From Flavisolibacter longurius (lineage in GTDB: Bacteria; Bacteroidota; Bacteroidia; Chitinophagales; Chitinophagaceae), in the NCBI GenBank assembly GCA_013327885.1, contig JABUMY010000015.1:93506-157505 (forward strand): DNA of 64,000 bases, given 5' to 3'. Position numbers and translations under genes: made by a program. Of this stretch, positions 35,964 through 44,991 are shown piece by piece (position 1 is the first letter of the stretch; every line of letters begins with the position of its first letter). The notes beneath the pieces were generated by a model. That model worked only from the letters and a program-made list of their open reading frames with translations. It did not search any database and had not been told where the DNA came from.

Positions 35964-37442
35964 ATGAAAAGTTCAATATATTGCACGAAAGTAATAAGCG
36001 GGGGTACTTATGAAAGTGCCCAAACCGATGAACGCAAAGAGTTTAATAACATGCTGTCCTTCGTCAAGAAAACGAGGGACAAAATCTCCTACATCGTTGT
36101 TTACAGCGTGGACAGGTTTAGCCGTTCCGGAGCCAATGCGATCTATATTGCTCAACAGCTCAAAAAGGAAGGTGTGACCATTCTTTCCGTTACCCAGCCA
36201 ACTGACACATCTACCGCCAGCGGGTCGCTTCAACAAAATATCCAGTTCATATTTAGTGAATACGACAATCAGCTAAGGCGGGAAAAATGTATTACAGGCA
36301 TTAAGGAAGCCCTACTGAGAGGCGATTGGTGCCAGGGCCCACCTCTTGGTTACGAACGTGGCAAGGTAAACGGAAAGAAGTCATGGGTCGTGAACAAACA
36401 AGGGAAACTGCTCCAAAAGGCATTCATGTGGAAGGCAATGGAACAAGTTTCCAATGAAGAGGCAAGACAAAGACTGGCAAAGCTAGGGCTCAGGATTTCC
36501 CATCAACAGATGTCTTCCATTTTTCGCAATCCATTTTATTGTGGTCTGCTATCGCATAATCTGCTGGAAGGACAGGTGGTAGAAGGAGCTCACGAAAAGC
36601 TCATTTCAAAAGAGGTCTTTTTAAAAGTGAATGAAGTGCAGAATCGAAATGCTTATGGCTATACGACCACAGAAGAAAACGATGCTATCCCTTTAAAACG
36701 ATTCTTACGCTGTGAAACCTGTGGCTGCTTTTTGAGAGGCTATTTGGTAAAAGCAAAGGGTATTCATTATTATAAATGCAATACCAAAGGCTGCAACTGC
36801 AATAGGAATGCTGAAGAACTTCATGATCAGTTTACTCATATCCTGGAGCAATACTCTTTAAATTCCAGCTCTTTAGCACCACTTATTAAACAGCAAACAC
36901 TGGCAACTTACTTTAAGTTAACAGAAGAAGGAGAGGATGATGCGTCCATTTATGAAAACAGGCTGAAAGAGATTGATCACAACATTGAAAGACAAAAAAC
37001 AAGGCTCAAAAAGGAAGAAATACCTTATGAGCTTTACCTGGAATTTGTGGCGGATTTTGAAAAAGAAAAGAAGAAAATAAAGGAAGAATTGACACCAGGC
37101 TCACAAGGGGTGTCGAACCCTGAATTGTGTGTTGAATTTGCCGTTACTTATTCCAGCAAACTCGCTCCGGTGTGGAGTTCTGCGAGTTACACCGATAAAC
37201 AAAGGCTTCAATTTTTGCTCTTTCCGGAAGGAATTTTCTATAACCGGGCGGAAGACAGGTGTCGAACCACAGGGCTAAATGATGCTTTCGCCTACTTTGC
37301 AGTCCAGGAGCGGCTTTTACAGAAAAGTAAAAGCCGCACTTCTCTGAAAAATTTCGAGAGTGCGGCTTGGGTAGAGGTGACGGAACAATTATCGAACTCT
37401 TTACTAGAAGATTTGATTACTTTTTGCAATTTAGAGCATTGA
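35964..37442 (+). pseudogene. Large serine recombinase lacking catalytic N-terminus
   Basis: The 492-residue frame matches large serine integrases from mid-resolvase domain onward: VVYSVDRFSRSGANAI and SEYDNQLRREKCITGIKEAL, then the recombinase domain (PPLGYERGKVNGKKSWVVN, FRNPFYCGLLSH), a zinc ribbon (CETCGCFL then CNTKGCNC) and a coiled coil (about 320-370). The first 40-50 residues of the family, holding the nucleophilic serine in a YxRVS-type motif, are absent. In-frame sequence upstream hits a stop within about 30 bp. It cannot be a normal recombinase as encoded. A hairpin (AAGCCGCACT, 37331-37368) lies inside its 3' end. Confidence 0.8.
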
Positions 37443-37570
37443 TAATGAGCAATTAACGTTTATATGAAATTCTATTTTTCTGGTTCGATATACACTCCAA
37501 CAGCTATCAATTTCATTTTTCATATTTGCTCGTACATTATGAAAATCAGAGTTAGTCATGTTCACACTAT

Positions 37571-37771
37571 TTGAAAAATCTTGCTCCTAAACTATGTAAT
37601 GACTTCGATATATCGCAGGTCGAAGTGCTCGATTCTGCCATTGCCAGTGTTCACATTCATGAAAAATGCGGGTTTCGGCTCATGGGGCGTCGGGAACGGA
37701 TCGCACAGCAAAATGGTGTGTGGCGTGATACCATGATCCTGGAGCGCCGCAGTAAGATTGTAGGATATTAA
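37571..37771 (+). pseudogene. C-terminal fragment of GNAT acetyltransferase (ArsN-like)
   Basis: The 66-residue frame contains only the end of a phosphinothricin-acetyltransferase-type GNAT domain: ASVHIHEKCGFRLMGRRERI, then NGVWRDTMILERR. The acetyl-CoA-binding loop and first two thirds are missing; homology begins about 37630. Such GNATs (ArsN) are common in arsenic operons, and ACR3 follows 16 bp later. I infer that an ars operon was truncated here when the recombinase-bearing block was inserted or rearranged. Confidence 0.75.
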
Positions 37772-37787
37772 AACAAGTATATAGAAA

Positions 37788-38885
37788 ATGTCAGCAAACC
37801 ACTGTGCTCCCGCCGTGGAGCGGAAACGCTTAGGTTTTTTAGATCGCTACCTTACCCTCTGGATCTTTCTTGCGATGGGTGTGGGTGTAGCCATTGGTTA
37901 TTTTTTTCCTTCATCCTCTGGAGTCATCAACTCTTTCTCCAGCGGCACTACAAACATACCGCTGGCGGTTGGCCTGATCCTGATGATGTACCCACCCTTT
38001 GCCAAGGTGCGCTATGAGCAGCTGGGTGAGGTCTTCCGCAACACCAAGGTGCTGGGTGTGTCCCTGCTACTTAACTGGATCATCGGGCCGATCCTGATGT
38101 TTATCCTGGCCATTGTATTCCTCAACGGCTACCCCGAATACATGGTGGGCTTGATCCTGATTGGGCTGGCCCGTTGTATTGCCATGGTGATCGTGTGGAA
38201 CGAACTGGCGGAAGGAAATCGTGAATACGCTGCGGGGCTGGTGGCACTGAACAGCATCTTCCAAGTACTCTTGTATAGCGTGTATGCCTATGTGTTCATC
38301 ACACTGCTCCCGCCGCTGTTTGGCATCACTGGCTCCGAAGTGAATGTGTCCATTGGTGACATTGCCGAAAGTGTGGCCATCTACCTGGGAATCCCCTTTG
38401 TGGCGGGGCTGCTGACCCGCCTGGTGCTCCGTAAAGCGAAAGGTGAAGCCTGGTACCAAGAGAAGTTTATCCCCTTTATTTCACCCATCACCCTGATCGC
38501 CCTGCTGTTCACCATCGTGGTGATGTTTAGCCTCAAAGGAGAAATGATTGTACGCATCCCACTGGACGTGGTACGGATCGCCATTCCGCTGGTGATCTAC
38601 TTTGCCATCATGTTCCTTGTCAGCTTCTTTATTGGGAAGAAAATGGGTGCCGACTACTCCCGTAACGCCTCCATCGCCTTTACCGCCGCTGGGAACAATT
38701 TTGAGCTTGCAATTGCGGTCGCCATTGGTGTCTTTGGTATCAACAGTGGTCAAGCCTTTGCGGGTGTGATCGGTCCGCTGGTGGAAGTACCTGCCCTGAT
38801 TGCCTTGGTGAATGTCGCCTTTTGGCTCCGCAAAAAATACTACTCACCATCGACCTCGAAAGAACCCATTCCTACAAAAGCATAA
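37788..38885 (+). CDS. acr3: ACR3-family arsenite efflux permease
   Basis: A 365-residue membrane transporter with about ten hydrophobic segments. ACR3 signatures are [49 protein letters not shown] with the essential cysteine, and [15 protein letters not shown] near the C-terminus. It exports As(III) from the cytoplasm. It follows the ArsN-like remnant and precedes a metallophosphoesterase by 10 bp. Codon use is visibly more GC-rich than in the neighbouring HipBST block, pointing to separate acquisition. Confidence 0.95.
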   Translation: MSANHCAPAVERKRLGFLDRYLTLWIFLAMGVGVAIGYFFPSSSGVINSFSSGTTNIPLAVGLILMMYPPFAKVRYEQLGEVFRNTKVLGVSLLLNWIIGPILMFILAIVFLNGYPEYMVGLILIGLARCIAMVIVWNELAEGNREYAAGLVALNSIFQVLLYSVYAYVFITLLPPLFGITGSEVNVSIGDIAESVAIYLGIPFVAGLLTRLVLRKAKGEAWYQEKFIPFISPITLIALLFTIVVMFSLKGEMIVRIPLDVVRIAIPLVIYFAIMFLVSFFIGKKMGADYSRNASIAFTAAGNNFELAIAVAIGVFGINSGQAFAGVIGPLVEVPALIALVNVAFWLRKKYYSPSTSKEPIPTKA

Positions 38886-38895
38886 ACCATCAACA

Positions 38896-39669
38896 ATGAG
38901 AATAGCCATGTTCAGTGACATTCACGCCAACCTTCCAGCACTGGAAGCTTGTTTGAAAAGCATCGAAGAACAAAAGCCCGACGCCATCTACTGCTTGGGT
39001 GATCTGGTGGGTTACAATAGCTGGCCCAATGAAGTGATTAACGAGATCAGGCGGCGGGGCATCCCAACCATTGCTGGTAACTACGACCAAGGCATCGGCC
39101 TGATGTCGGATGAATGCGGATGCGCCTACAAGACTGATGCGGAAAAAGACATGGGTAAAATATCCATCTCCTATACCAACTCCCTGGTAAAGCCCGATGA
39201 GCGTTGGTACCTCCGAACACTTCCCGCCCACATCAGTGTGGAGTTTCAGTTAAATAATGACAAGCTCAATCTACTGCTGGTGCACGGATCACCACGAAAG
39301 ATCAACGAGTATCTGTTCGAAGATCGAGATGAAAAGAGCCTTCTTCGCATCATGGAAGGTGGCGACGCCGACATCCTGTGCTTCGGCCATACCCACAAAC
39401 CTTATCACCGTGTGCTCCCAACAGATCCTGGTGAGAACCCACATTTCCGTCATGCCATCAATATAGGATCTGTCGGTAAGCCAAAGGACGGTGATCCCCG
39501 TGGATGTTATGTGATCCTGTCCATTAACCAAGATAGCTCTATCACCAGCAAAGAGACTGTTCAGGTGGAGTTTATCCGCTTCGAATACGATGTAGAGAAA
39601 GCCGCTCGGGCCGTGGAGGAAAGCCCACTGCCAAATGAGTATGCAGACATGCTAAGGAAAGGTTATTGA
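38896..39669 (+). CDS. Metallophosphoesterase
   Basis: A 257-residue calcineurin-like phosphoesterase of the YfcE/DHANLPAL type. Metal-site motifs are all present: FSDIHANLPAL, CLGDLVGYN, AGNYDQ, LVHGSPR and CFGHTHKPY. The ATG at 38896-38898 precedes the MFSDIH start by four residues; longer frames overlap acr3. Such genes recur in Bacteroidota ars clusters but their role in arsenic resistance is unclear. It is 10 bp after acr3, so cotranscribed. Confidence 0.92.
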   Translation: MRIAMFSDIHANLPALEACLKSIEEQKPDAIYCLGDLVGYNSWPNEVINEIRRRGIPTIAGNYDQGIGLMSDECGCAYKTDAEKDMGKISISYTNSLVKPDERWYLRTLPAHISVEFQLNNDKLNLLLVHGSPRKINEYLFEDRDEKSLLRIMEGGDADILCFGHTHKPYHRVLPTDPGENPHFRHAINIGSVGKPKDGDPRGCYVILSINQDSSITSKETVQVEFIRFEYDVEKAARAVEESPLPNEYADMLRKGY

Positions 39670-39981
39670 TCCAGTATTTAAAATCAATAGTGTTAAACAA
39701 CTCATAGAAGTAACATTAGGAGACAGTTTTGATACTAAGGCAGAAGGTGAAGTCAACCGGTTTCAGCCTCGCAAGGGATAAGTTAGTTTTGAAATGACTA
39801 CCGTGGGTCCAACATAATATTAGAGAGCGATATAGAATTGATTAAGCAAAAAAGAGGATTGAAATTCTACGTCCTGATCAAGGTTTTAAAAGTTGCCTAA
39901 AAATCAGTTTTGGGAATAAGGAGTTTTGTATATCTTGTTCGAAACTAACCTAATAAGATTTCTATAACCCTTGCCTGTTAC
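39670..39981. other. Gap between ars cluster and GT2 gene
   Basis: 312 bp with no reading frame of note. A TATATCTTGTTC string near 39929 is a loose match to the -7 box and may belong to the GT2 promoter. Confidence 0.4.
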
Positions 39982-41274
39982 ATGAAGAAAGTTGCTGATG
40001 AACTCTGTTCACAATATGTCATTCACCACATCGATCTTAGCCATTCAACCCATTTTCCTGGCCATCCTGATTACTCACATGGCAATTACGTTGTTTTTTG
40101 GTGGGATACTATCGCTCTTGGACACCTGTATACTGAACCTTATCAATCGTTCACCCAAAAAGAGTTTAGCAATTGGGTAGTTGAGGCAATTGAGGCCACG
40201 GTTCAATCATACGCTGAAAATGCGCAAGTTAATCAGGAAGCGTGGCAGGAATTAATGGTCTTAGGTTTTAATAACTGGCAGCGTTGGATGGTTACTGTTT
40301 TTTCCCCCTTTCAAAGGAATGCGCAAATAACAAGCGTACCTGTCTCGGTGGTGATTTGTACCCGTAACCGGGCAAATCAACTCAGAAAATGCCTTCAGTC
40401 GCTGCAGTACCAGGCTTGTGCACCTCAGGAGATCCTCGTGGTTGACAATGCACCTTTAGATGACAGCACAAGGATGGTAGTAAAGGAGTTTGAAAATGTC
40501 CGGTATATAGTAGAAACTAAGCCAGGACTTGATTTTGCCCGTAATTCCGGAGCCCGAAATGCAAAATGTCCAGTGGTGGCCTATGCAGATGATGATGTGG
40601 AGGTGCATCCTCTTTGGGCCTACCGAGTGTGGGAAACGTTTCAGGATCCTAGCGTTTTTGGTATGACAGGGCTTGTGATTGCAAAAGAACTGAATACCAA
40701 AGCCCAGGTACTATTTGAAAAAAAATTCAGCTTTAACCGTGGTTATGTTGACAAACGCTATGATAGCGCTTTTTTTAAGAGCAGTTTAGCCAGCCCCGAT
40801 TGGCGGCTTGGCCCCGGCGCCAATATGGCTTTTCGCAAAGAAGTTTTTGAAAAAGTGGGATATTTTGATGAACTCTTGGACGTAGGACCAGGGGCAGCGG
40901 GCTGTGATGGCGATTCGGAGATGTACTTCCGGGTGCTCAATGGTGGTTATACTATGTGTTATAATCCAAGAGCCATTTCTTTTCACAAACATCGAAAAGA
41001 GTTGCCGGAGCTAAAAAAGCAAGTCTATGATTATTACCGGGGCTGGTCAGCAGCGGCGTTGGTGCAACAACAAATGAATCACCGGGCCAATTACACTAGG
41101 CTTGTATTCAAGCGGTATCCCTACCATTGTCTGCTAAAAATAATCAAGGGCTTTCCAAATTATCGTGGCTGGCTGTATGAAACCATGTGGATAGAGATGA
41201 AAGGCTATCTCTCTGGCTTGTATTTTTATGTCAAAAACAGAAACCGGTTTGGCAACCAGCAGCGGACCGGATGA
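39982..41274 (+). CDS. Family 2 glycosyltransferase
   Basis: A 430-residue GT-A enzyme. Residues 1-115 form an N-terminal extension of unknown role. The GT2 domain starts at VSVVICTRNRANQLRKCLQS, has the metal-binding DxD in VAYADDDVEVHP and an acceptor-side LGPGANMAFRKEVFE then CDGDSEMYFRVLNGG. No transmembrane segment is evident, so it is probably cytoplasmic or peripheral. No polysaccharide genes are nearby; the acceptor is unknown. Confidence 0.9.
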   Translation: MKKVADELCSQYVIHHIDLSHSTHFPGHPDYSHGNYVVFWWDTIALGHLYTEPYQSFTQKEFSNWVVEAIEATVQSYAENAQVNQEAWQELMVLGFNNWQRWMVTVFSPFQRNAQITSVPVSVVICTRNRANQLRKCLQSLQYQACAPQEILVVDNAPLDDSTRMVVKEFENVRYIVETKPGLDFARNSGARNAKCPVVAYADDDVEVHPLWAYRVWETFQDPSVFGMTGLVIAKELNTKAQVLFEKKFSFNRGYVDKRYDSAFFKSSLASPDWRLGPGANMAFRKEVFEKVGYFDELLDVGPGAAGCDGDSEMYFRVLNGGYTMCYNPRAISFHKHRKELPELKKQVYDYYRGWSAAALVQQQMNHRANYTRLVFKRYPYHCLLKIIKGFPNYRGWLYETMWIEMKGYLSGLYFYVKNRNRFGNQQRTG

Positions 41275-41340
41275 TAGTACAAATAAACCACCACTTCGTA
41301 GCTTAATAAACAAAACTAAGATGTCAAAGGCCGATCAACA

Positions 41341-41363
41341 TTGTCACACTTTGTGTGTGACAA
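41341..41363. promoter_or_regulatory. Operator-like palindrome before DUF305 gene
   Basis: TTGTCACAC (41341-41349) and GTGTGACAA (41355-41363) form a 9-bp perfect inverted repeat with a 5-bp centre, 153 bp before the DUF305 start. Size and symmetry fit a dimeric repressor site. No regulator gene is in the adjoining cluster. Confidence 0.5.
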
Positions 41364-41515
41364 ATATAGGTTTATGCTAAACTGCAGTTGGCGGTAAACG
41401 CGACAATTATCTGAACATTTTGGAATAACTATAGCCGTGCTTGGCATTACCAAATGTTAAGGTCGCAGGACCCTTGGAACAATTTTTACAGCTCCTGTTT
41501 CAAATCATTAAAAAA

Positions 41516-42160
41516 ATGAGACAGTTCCTTATATCCCTCAGCCTAAGTATTGCTGCTGTTGCCTGCAATTCTAATTCCGATACTTCTGGAAATCAATCTG
41601 ATACAATAAATAATGCAGTTTTAGACACCACCGAAACCAATACGGCCGGGCAAAATCACATGAAAGCAATGCATGATGCCATGAACAACAGTATGCAACA
41701 AATGCATAGCATGAAACCTTCTGGCGATCCGGATTATGATTTTGCCATGATGATGAAGCATCACCACCAGGGAGCTATTGATATGGCAAAGGTGGAGGTT
41801 GCGGGTGGAGCTGACGCACAATTGAAACAGATCGCACAGAAAATGATTGACGACCAGCAAAAAGATAACACCCTGTTTGACCAGTACATACAGGGAACGC
41901 AACCAAGTGGCAGTTCAGACTACGGGCAAAAGGCAATGGGTATGATGACGCCTATGAGCGATATAAAAATGGATGGCAGCTCACTGGATGCCATGTTTGC
42001 CAGCATGATGATACCGCACCATCAGGATGCAGTAAAAATGGCAAAAGAGTATCTTCAAGTGGGCAAAAATGCAGAGATGCGAAAAATAGCACAAGGTGTA
42101 GTAGAAAGTCAGCCCAAAGAAATCCAAGAGTTGCAGAACTGGCTATCAACCCATAAATAA
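41516..42160 (+). CDS. DUF305 lipoprotein
   Basis: About 214 residues with a lipoprotein signal (MRQFLISLSLSIAAVAC). The DUF305 domain is ferritin-like and shows its paired His-rich motifs: FAMMMKHHHQGAIDMAKVE and ASMMIPHHQDAVKMAKEYL. Members often sit in copper-resistance clusters and may bind metal in the periplasm. ATG 41516 starts the signal; an upstream in-frame ATG is unlikely. It opens the metal-resistance block. Confidence 0.9.
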   Translation: MRQFLISLSLSIAAVACNSNSDTSGNQSDTINNAVLDTTETNTAGQNHMKAMHDAMNNSMQQMHSMKPSGDPDYDFAMMMKHHHQGAIDMAKVEVAGGADAQLKQIAQKMIDDQQKDNTLFDQYIQGTQPSGSSDYGQKAMGMMTPMSDIKMDGSSLDAMFASMMIPHHQDAVKMAKEYLQVGKNAEMRKIAQGVVESQPKEIQELQNWLSTHK

Positions 42161-42226
42161 TGGGTAAAATCGGTATTTTGTAAAACCTTTCCAAAATTGT
42201 GTAAAAGGTTTCAGTTTTTTAACCTT

Positions 42227-42234
42227 TACCTTTG
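42227..42234 (+). promoter_or_regulatory. TACCTTTG -7 box before HYC_CC_PP gene
   Basis: Exact TAnnTTTG match ending 9 nt before the GTG start at 42244. It is a likely promoter for the copper cluster downstream. Confidence 0.45.
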
Positions 42235-42243
42235 CCGGTAGCT

Positions 42244-42639
42244 GTGAAAAAGTTTTTGGCAACCATATTAGCCGTTTTGTACTTTGCTACCACCACCGGA
42301 GCTACGGTACACATGCATTATTGCATGGATAAGCTGGTTGAATTAAAACTATGGCACAGCGAAAAAGACCAGTGCAGCAACTGCGGCATGGAAAAAAGCC
42401 AGCAAGATAATGGCTGTTGCAAGGACGAGCACAAACAGGTAAAGCTCGAAAACGATCATTATAAAACTGGTGTTGCGTTTCAGGCTATGCAATTAACTGC
42501 ATTGGCTTTACCGGTTTATTTCAACGACATTCCACCTGTAATATTTTCCTCCGTTACAGAAGAAAATCCCCGGAGCCATGCTCCTCCCCGAAGTGGCGAC
42601 ATAGCCATTTACAAACGCAACTGCGTTTTCCGTATTTAA
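42244..42639 (+). CDS. HYC_CC_PP family protein
   Basis: About 131 residues with a signal-like N-terminus (KKFLATILAVLYFATTTGAT), then HMHYCMDKL, the CSNCGM and CC pairs (NGCCKDEHKQ) and a C-terminal PP (APPRSGD). These are the features that give the HYC_CC_PP family its name. It occurs next to copper efflux genes in Bacteroidota and is presumably a periplasmic metal-binding protein. GTG at 42244 is preferred over TTG at 42232 because it starts the signal directly. Confidence 0.85.
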   Translation: MKKFLATILAVLYFATTTGATVHMHYCMDKLVELKLWHSEKDQCSNCGMEKSQQDNGCCKDEHKQVKLENDHYKTGVAFQAMQLTALALPVYFNDIPPVIFSSVTEENPRSHAPPRSGDIAIYKRNCVFRI

Positions 42640-42733
42640 GATTTGCTTCATTATTGTAGCCGGACATTCCCTATGTCGGGCTAATGGCATTTCTATTTGT
42701 TGATACGCATATTCTTCTCAAAAAAATATACTC

Positions 42734-43081
42734 ATGAAATCATTTAGATTTCTGCTCTTATCAGCATCGATGTTTGCTTCATCTTCCTTGGTAGCACAAT
42801 CGTCCGAAGTAAAAACAGATACCATTAAAGTAGCCGGTGAGTGTGGCATGTGTAAAAACCGTATTCAAAAAGCATTAAAACTGGAAGGTATTTCAGAAGC
42901 AATATGGGATACAGAAACCAAATTCCTTACAATTACCTATAGTCCTGATAAAATCAGAAACAACGAAATTCAAAAAAAAGTTGCTGCGGTAGGTCACGAC
43001 ACAGAAAAATACAAGGCTGAAGATGCTGTGTATAGCAAGCTGCCTAGCTGCTGCAGATACGAAAGAAAAGAAAAAAATTAA
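42734..43081 (+). CDS. Exported heavy-metal-associated (HMA) protein
   Basis: A 115-residue periplasmic protein: signal peptide (MKSFRFLLLSASMFASSSLVAQ), then one HMA ferredoxin-like domain with the metal site GECGMCKNRIQKAL and a second cysteine pair near the end (LPSCCRYER). It probably captures Cu(I) or Ag(I) in the periplasm for the pump encoded downstream. 17 bp before the DUF3347 gene. Confidence 0.92.
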   Translation: MKSFRFLLLSASMFASSSLVAQSSEVKTDTIKVAGECGMCKNRIQKALKLEGISEAIWDTETKFLTITYSPDKIRNNEIQKKVAAVGHDTEKYKAEDAVYSKLPSCCRYERKEKN

Positions 43082-43098
43082 TTCAAAAAACTTCAAAC

Positions 43099-43707
43099 AT
43101 GAAACAAGTAATAATATCTCTGTTCGCTGTCATTGCTTTTGCCAGCTGCGCCAATGACAATAAAAACGGCCATTCAAACCACGATACATCAAAAGCTGCC
43201 GAAACTACAACTGAAGCCCCTGCGGAAGTGAAACAAATAAAGCCTGCCTTTGCTAATCTTGATGGCTCCGTTTCATCTCACATCAAAGAAGTTTTCGACC
43301 ATTACATTCACGTAAAGACAGCCCTGGTGAACAGTGATCCGGCAGAAGCAAAAAATGGTGCCAATGCAATGCTGCAGGTGATAAAAAACTTCGACAAATC
43401 TCTTTTACCGGCCGAACAGAAAGCCGCCTATGACGAAACGATTGGCAGCATCCGTTCAACGGCTGGCAACATTGCCGCCAACGACGACTTGGAAAAGCAA
43501 CGGGAGCATTTTGCAGCGCTTTCCAACGAAGCGTATAAACTGGCCAAGTCCTTTGGTGCCGGCAAAACGGTCTATCACGAGCATTGCCCGATGGCCCTGA
43601 ACGACAAAGGCGCTATGTGGCTGAGCGAAACCAAAGAGATAAAGAACCCTTACTATGGCGAGAAGATGATGACTTGCGGTACGGTAGAAGAAGTCATCGA
43701 AAAATAA
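43099..43707 (+). CDS. DUF3347 lipoprotein
   Basis: A 202-residue lipoprotein (signal ending FASCAND) followed by a His-rich linker and the DUF3347 domain (SHIKEVFDHYIHVKTALVNS, AAYDETIGSIRSTAGNIA, YHEHCPMALNDKGAMWLS, PYYGEKMMTCGTVEEVI). DUF3347 is often fused to or beside CusB-type adaptors. The HCPMA and MMTCG segments suggest Cys/His/Met metal binding. It is 9 bp before cusA. Confidence 0.92.
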   Translation: MKQVIISLFAVIAFASCANDNKNGHSNHDTSKAAETTTEAPAEVKQIKPAFANLDGSVSSHIKEVFDHYIHVKTALVNSDPAEAKNGANAMLQVIKNFDKSLLPAEQKAAYDETIGSIRSTAGNIAANDDLEKQREHFAALSNEAYKLAKSFGAGKTVYHEHCPMALNDKGAMWLSETKEIKNPYYGEKMMTCGTVEEVIEK

Positions 43708-43716
43708 ACGCTGTCA

Positions 43717-44991
43717 ATGATCAACCGTTTAATCGATTTCTCGTTACGCAACCGCTTCATTGTCCTGCTGGTGGCTGCCGGTATCACAGCCTACGGCATT
43801 TATGCCGTGAAGACCACCCCGGTTGATGCCATTCCCGATCTGTCGGAGAACCAGGTGATCATTTTCACCGAATGGATGGGCCGGAGCCCGCAGCTCGTGG
43901 AAGACCAGATTACCTATCCGCTGGTAAGCAACCTGCAGGGCATACCGAAAGTGAAGAACATCCGTGCAAACAGCATGTTCGGGATGAGCTTCGTCTTTGT
44001 CATCTTCGATGATGATGTAGACATTTATTGGGCCCGCACCCGTGTGCTGGAACGGCTCAACTACGCACAACGGTTATTGCCCGAAGGCATTGCCCCTACG
44101 TTAGGTCCCGATGGTACAGGGTTGGGACATATCTACTGGTATACCCTCGATGCACCGGGTTATGATCTGGGAGAATTAAGAGCCCTGCAGGATTGGTACA
44201 TACGGTTTGCCCTTCAAACAGTGGAAGGCGTAAGCGAAGTGGCCTCTTTCGGCGGTTTTCAAAAGCAGTACCAGGTCATTATAGACCCGTTGAAGCTCCA
44301 GTATTACAACATCCCCATCATGGATGTTGTCAACAAGATCAAAGCCAACAACAATGATGTGGGCGGCAGCAAATTCGAACAGGCCGACATCGGGTATATC
44401 ATCCGGGGACTGGGCTTTATCAAAGACCTCCGGCAGTTAGAAGAAATTTCTGTCGCTACCCTGGATGGTGTTCCAGTACGCATCAAGGACATTGGTTCGG
44501 TGCAAATGGGCGGTGAGCTACGCCTGGGCATTATCGAGGAGAACGGCGAGGGTGAAAAAGTGGGTGGCATCGTGGTGATGCGGTACGGTGAAAATGCCAA
44601 AGACGTGATTGACCGCATAAAAGTGAAAATAGCGGATGTGGAAAAAGGGTTGCCGCCGGGTGTAAAGTTCAGCGTTGCGTATGACCGGTCCGACCTCATA
44701 GAAGCCACCATTGCTACCCTGAAAGATGCGGTGATTGAAGAAATCATCATCGTTGCCATCGTGCTGTTCATATTCCTCTTGCACATACGCAGTGCCCTGG
44801 TAGTGGTGATCACCATTCCGCTGTCAGTGCTGATTGCTTTTATCCTGATGAAAGCCTTTGGGATCACCTCCAACATCATGTCGTTGGCAGGCGTGGCACT
44901 GGCTGTAGGCGACCTGGTAGACGCCGGAATTGTAATGGTTGAAAATGCAATGAAAACATTAAGCGGTGAAACAGACGACATACATGACTAA
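43717..44991 (+). CDS. cusA: CusA-type RND pump, N-terminal part (split gene)
   Basis: First 424 residues of a heavy-metal RND inner-membrane pump: TM1 (about 10-28), the periplasmic porter region (VSNLQGIPKVKNIRANSMFG, GPDGTGLGHIYWYTL), then TM2-TM4 with the proton-relay acids in VGDLVDAGIVMVEN. The frame then stops at TAA 44989-44991. The remainder continues in another frame from 44966, so the pump is split in the cytoplasmic loop after TM4. ATGACTAA at 44984-44991 could allow termination-reinitiation, or it may be a frameshift mutation or sequencing error. Confidence 0.88.
   Translation: MINRLIDFSLRNRFIVLLVAAGITAYGIYAVKTTPVDAIPDLSENQVIIFTEWMGRSPQLVEDQITYPLVSNLQGIPKVKNIRANSMFGMSFVFVIFDDDVDIYWARTRVLERLNYAQRLLPEGIAPTLGPDGTGLGHIYWYTLDAPGYDLGELRALQDWYIRFALQTVEGVSEVASFGGFQKQYQVIIDPLKLQYYNIPIMDVVNKIKANNNDVGGSKFEQADIGYIIRGLGFIKDLRQLEEISVATLDGVPVRIKDIGSVQMGGELRLGIIEENGEGEKVGGIVVMRYGENAKDVIDRIKVKIADVEKGLPPGVKFSVAYDRSDLIEATIATLKDAVIEEIIIVAIVLFIFLLHIRSALVVVITIPLSVLIAFILMKAFGITSNIMSLAGVALAVGDLVDAGIVMVENAMKTLSGETDDIHD

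Noticed and set aside
37331..37368. Hairpin in the 3' end of the recombinase as a terminator or attachment site
   Set aside because: It is within an open coding frame and has no T-run; an att role cannot be supported without a second copy.
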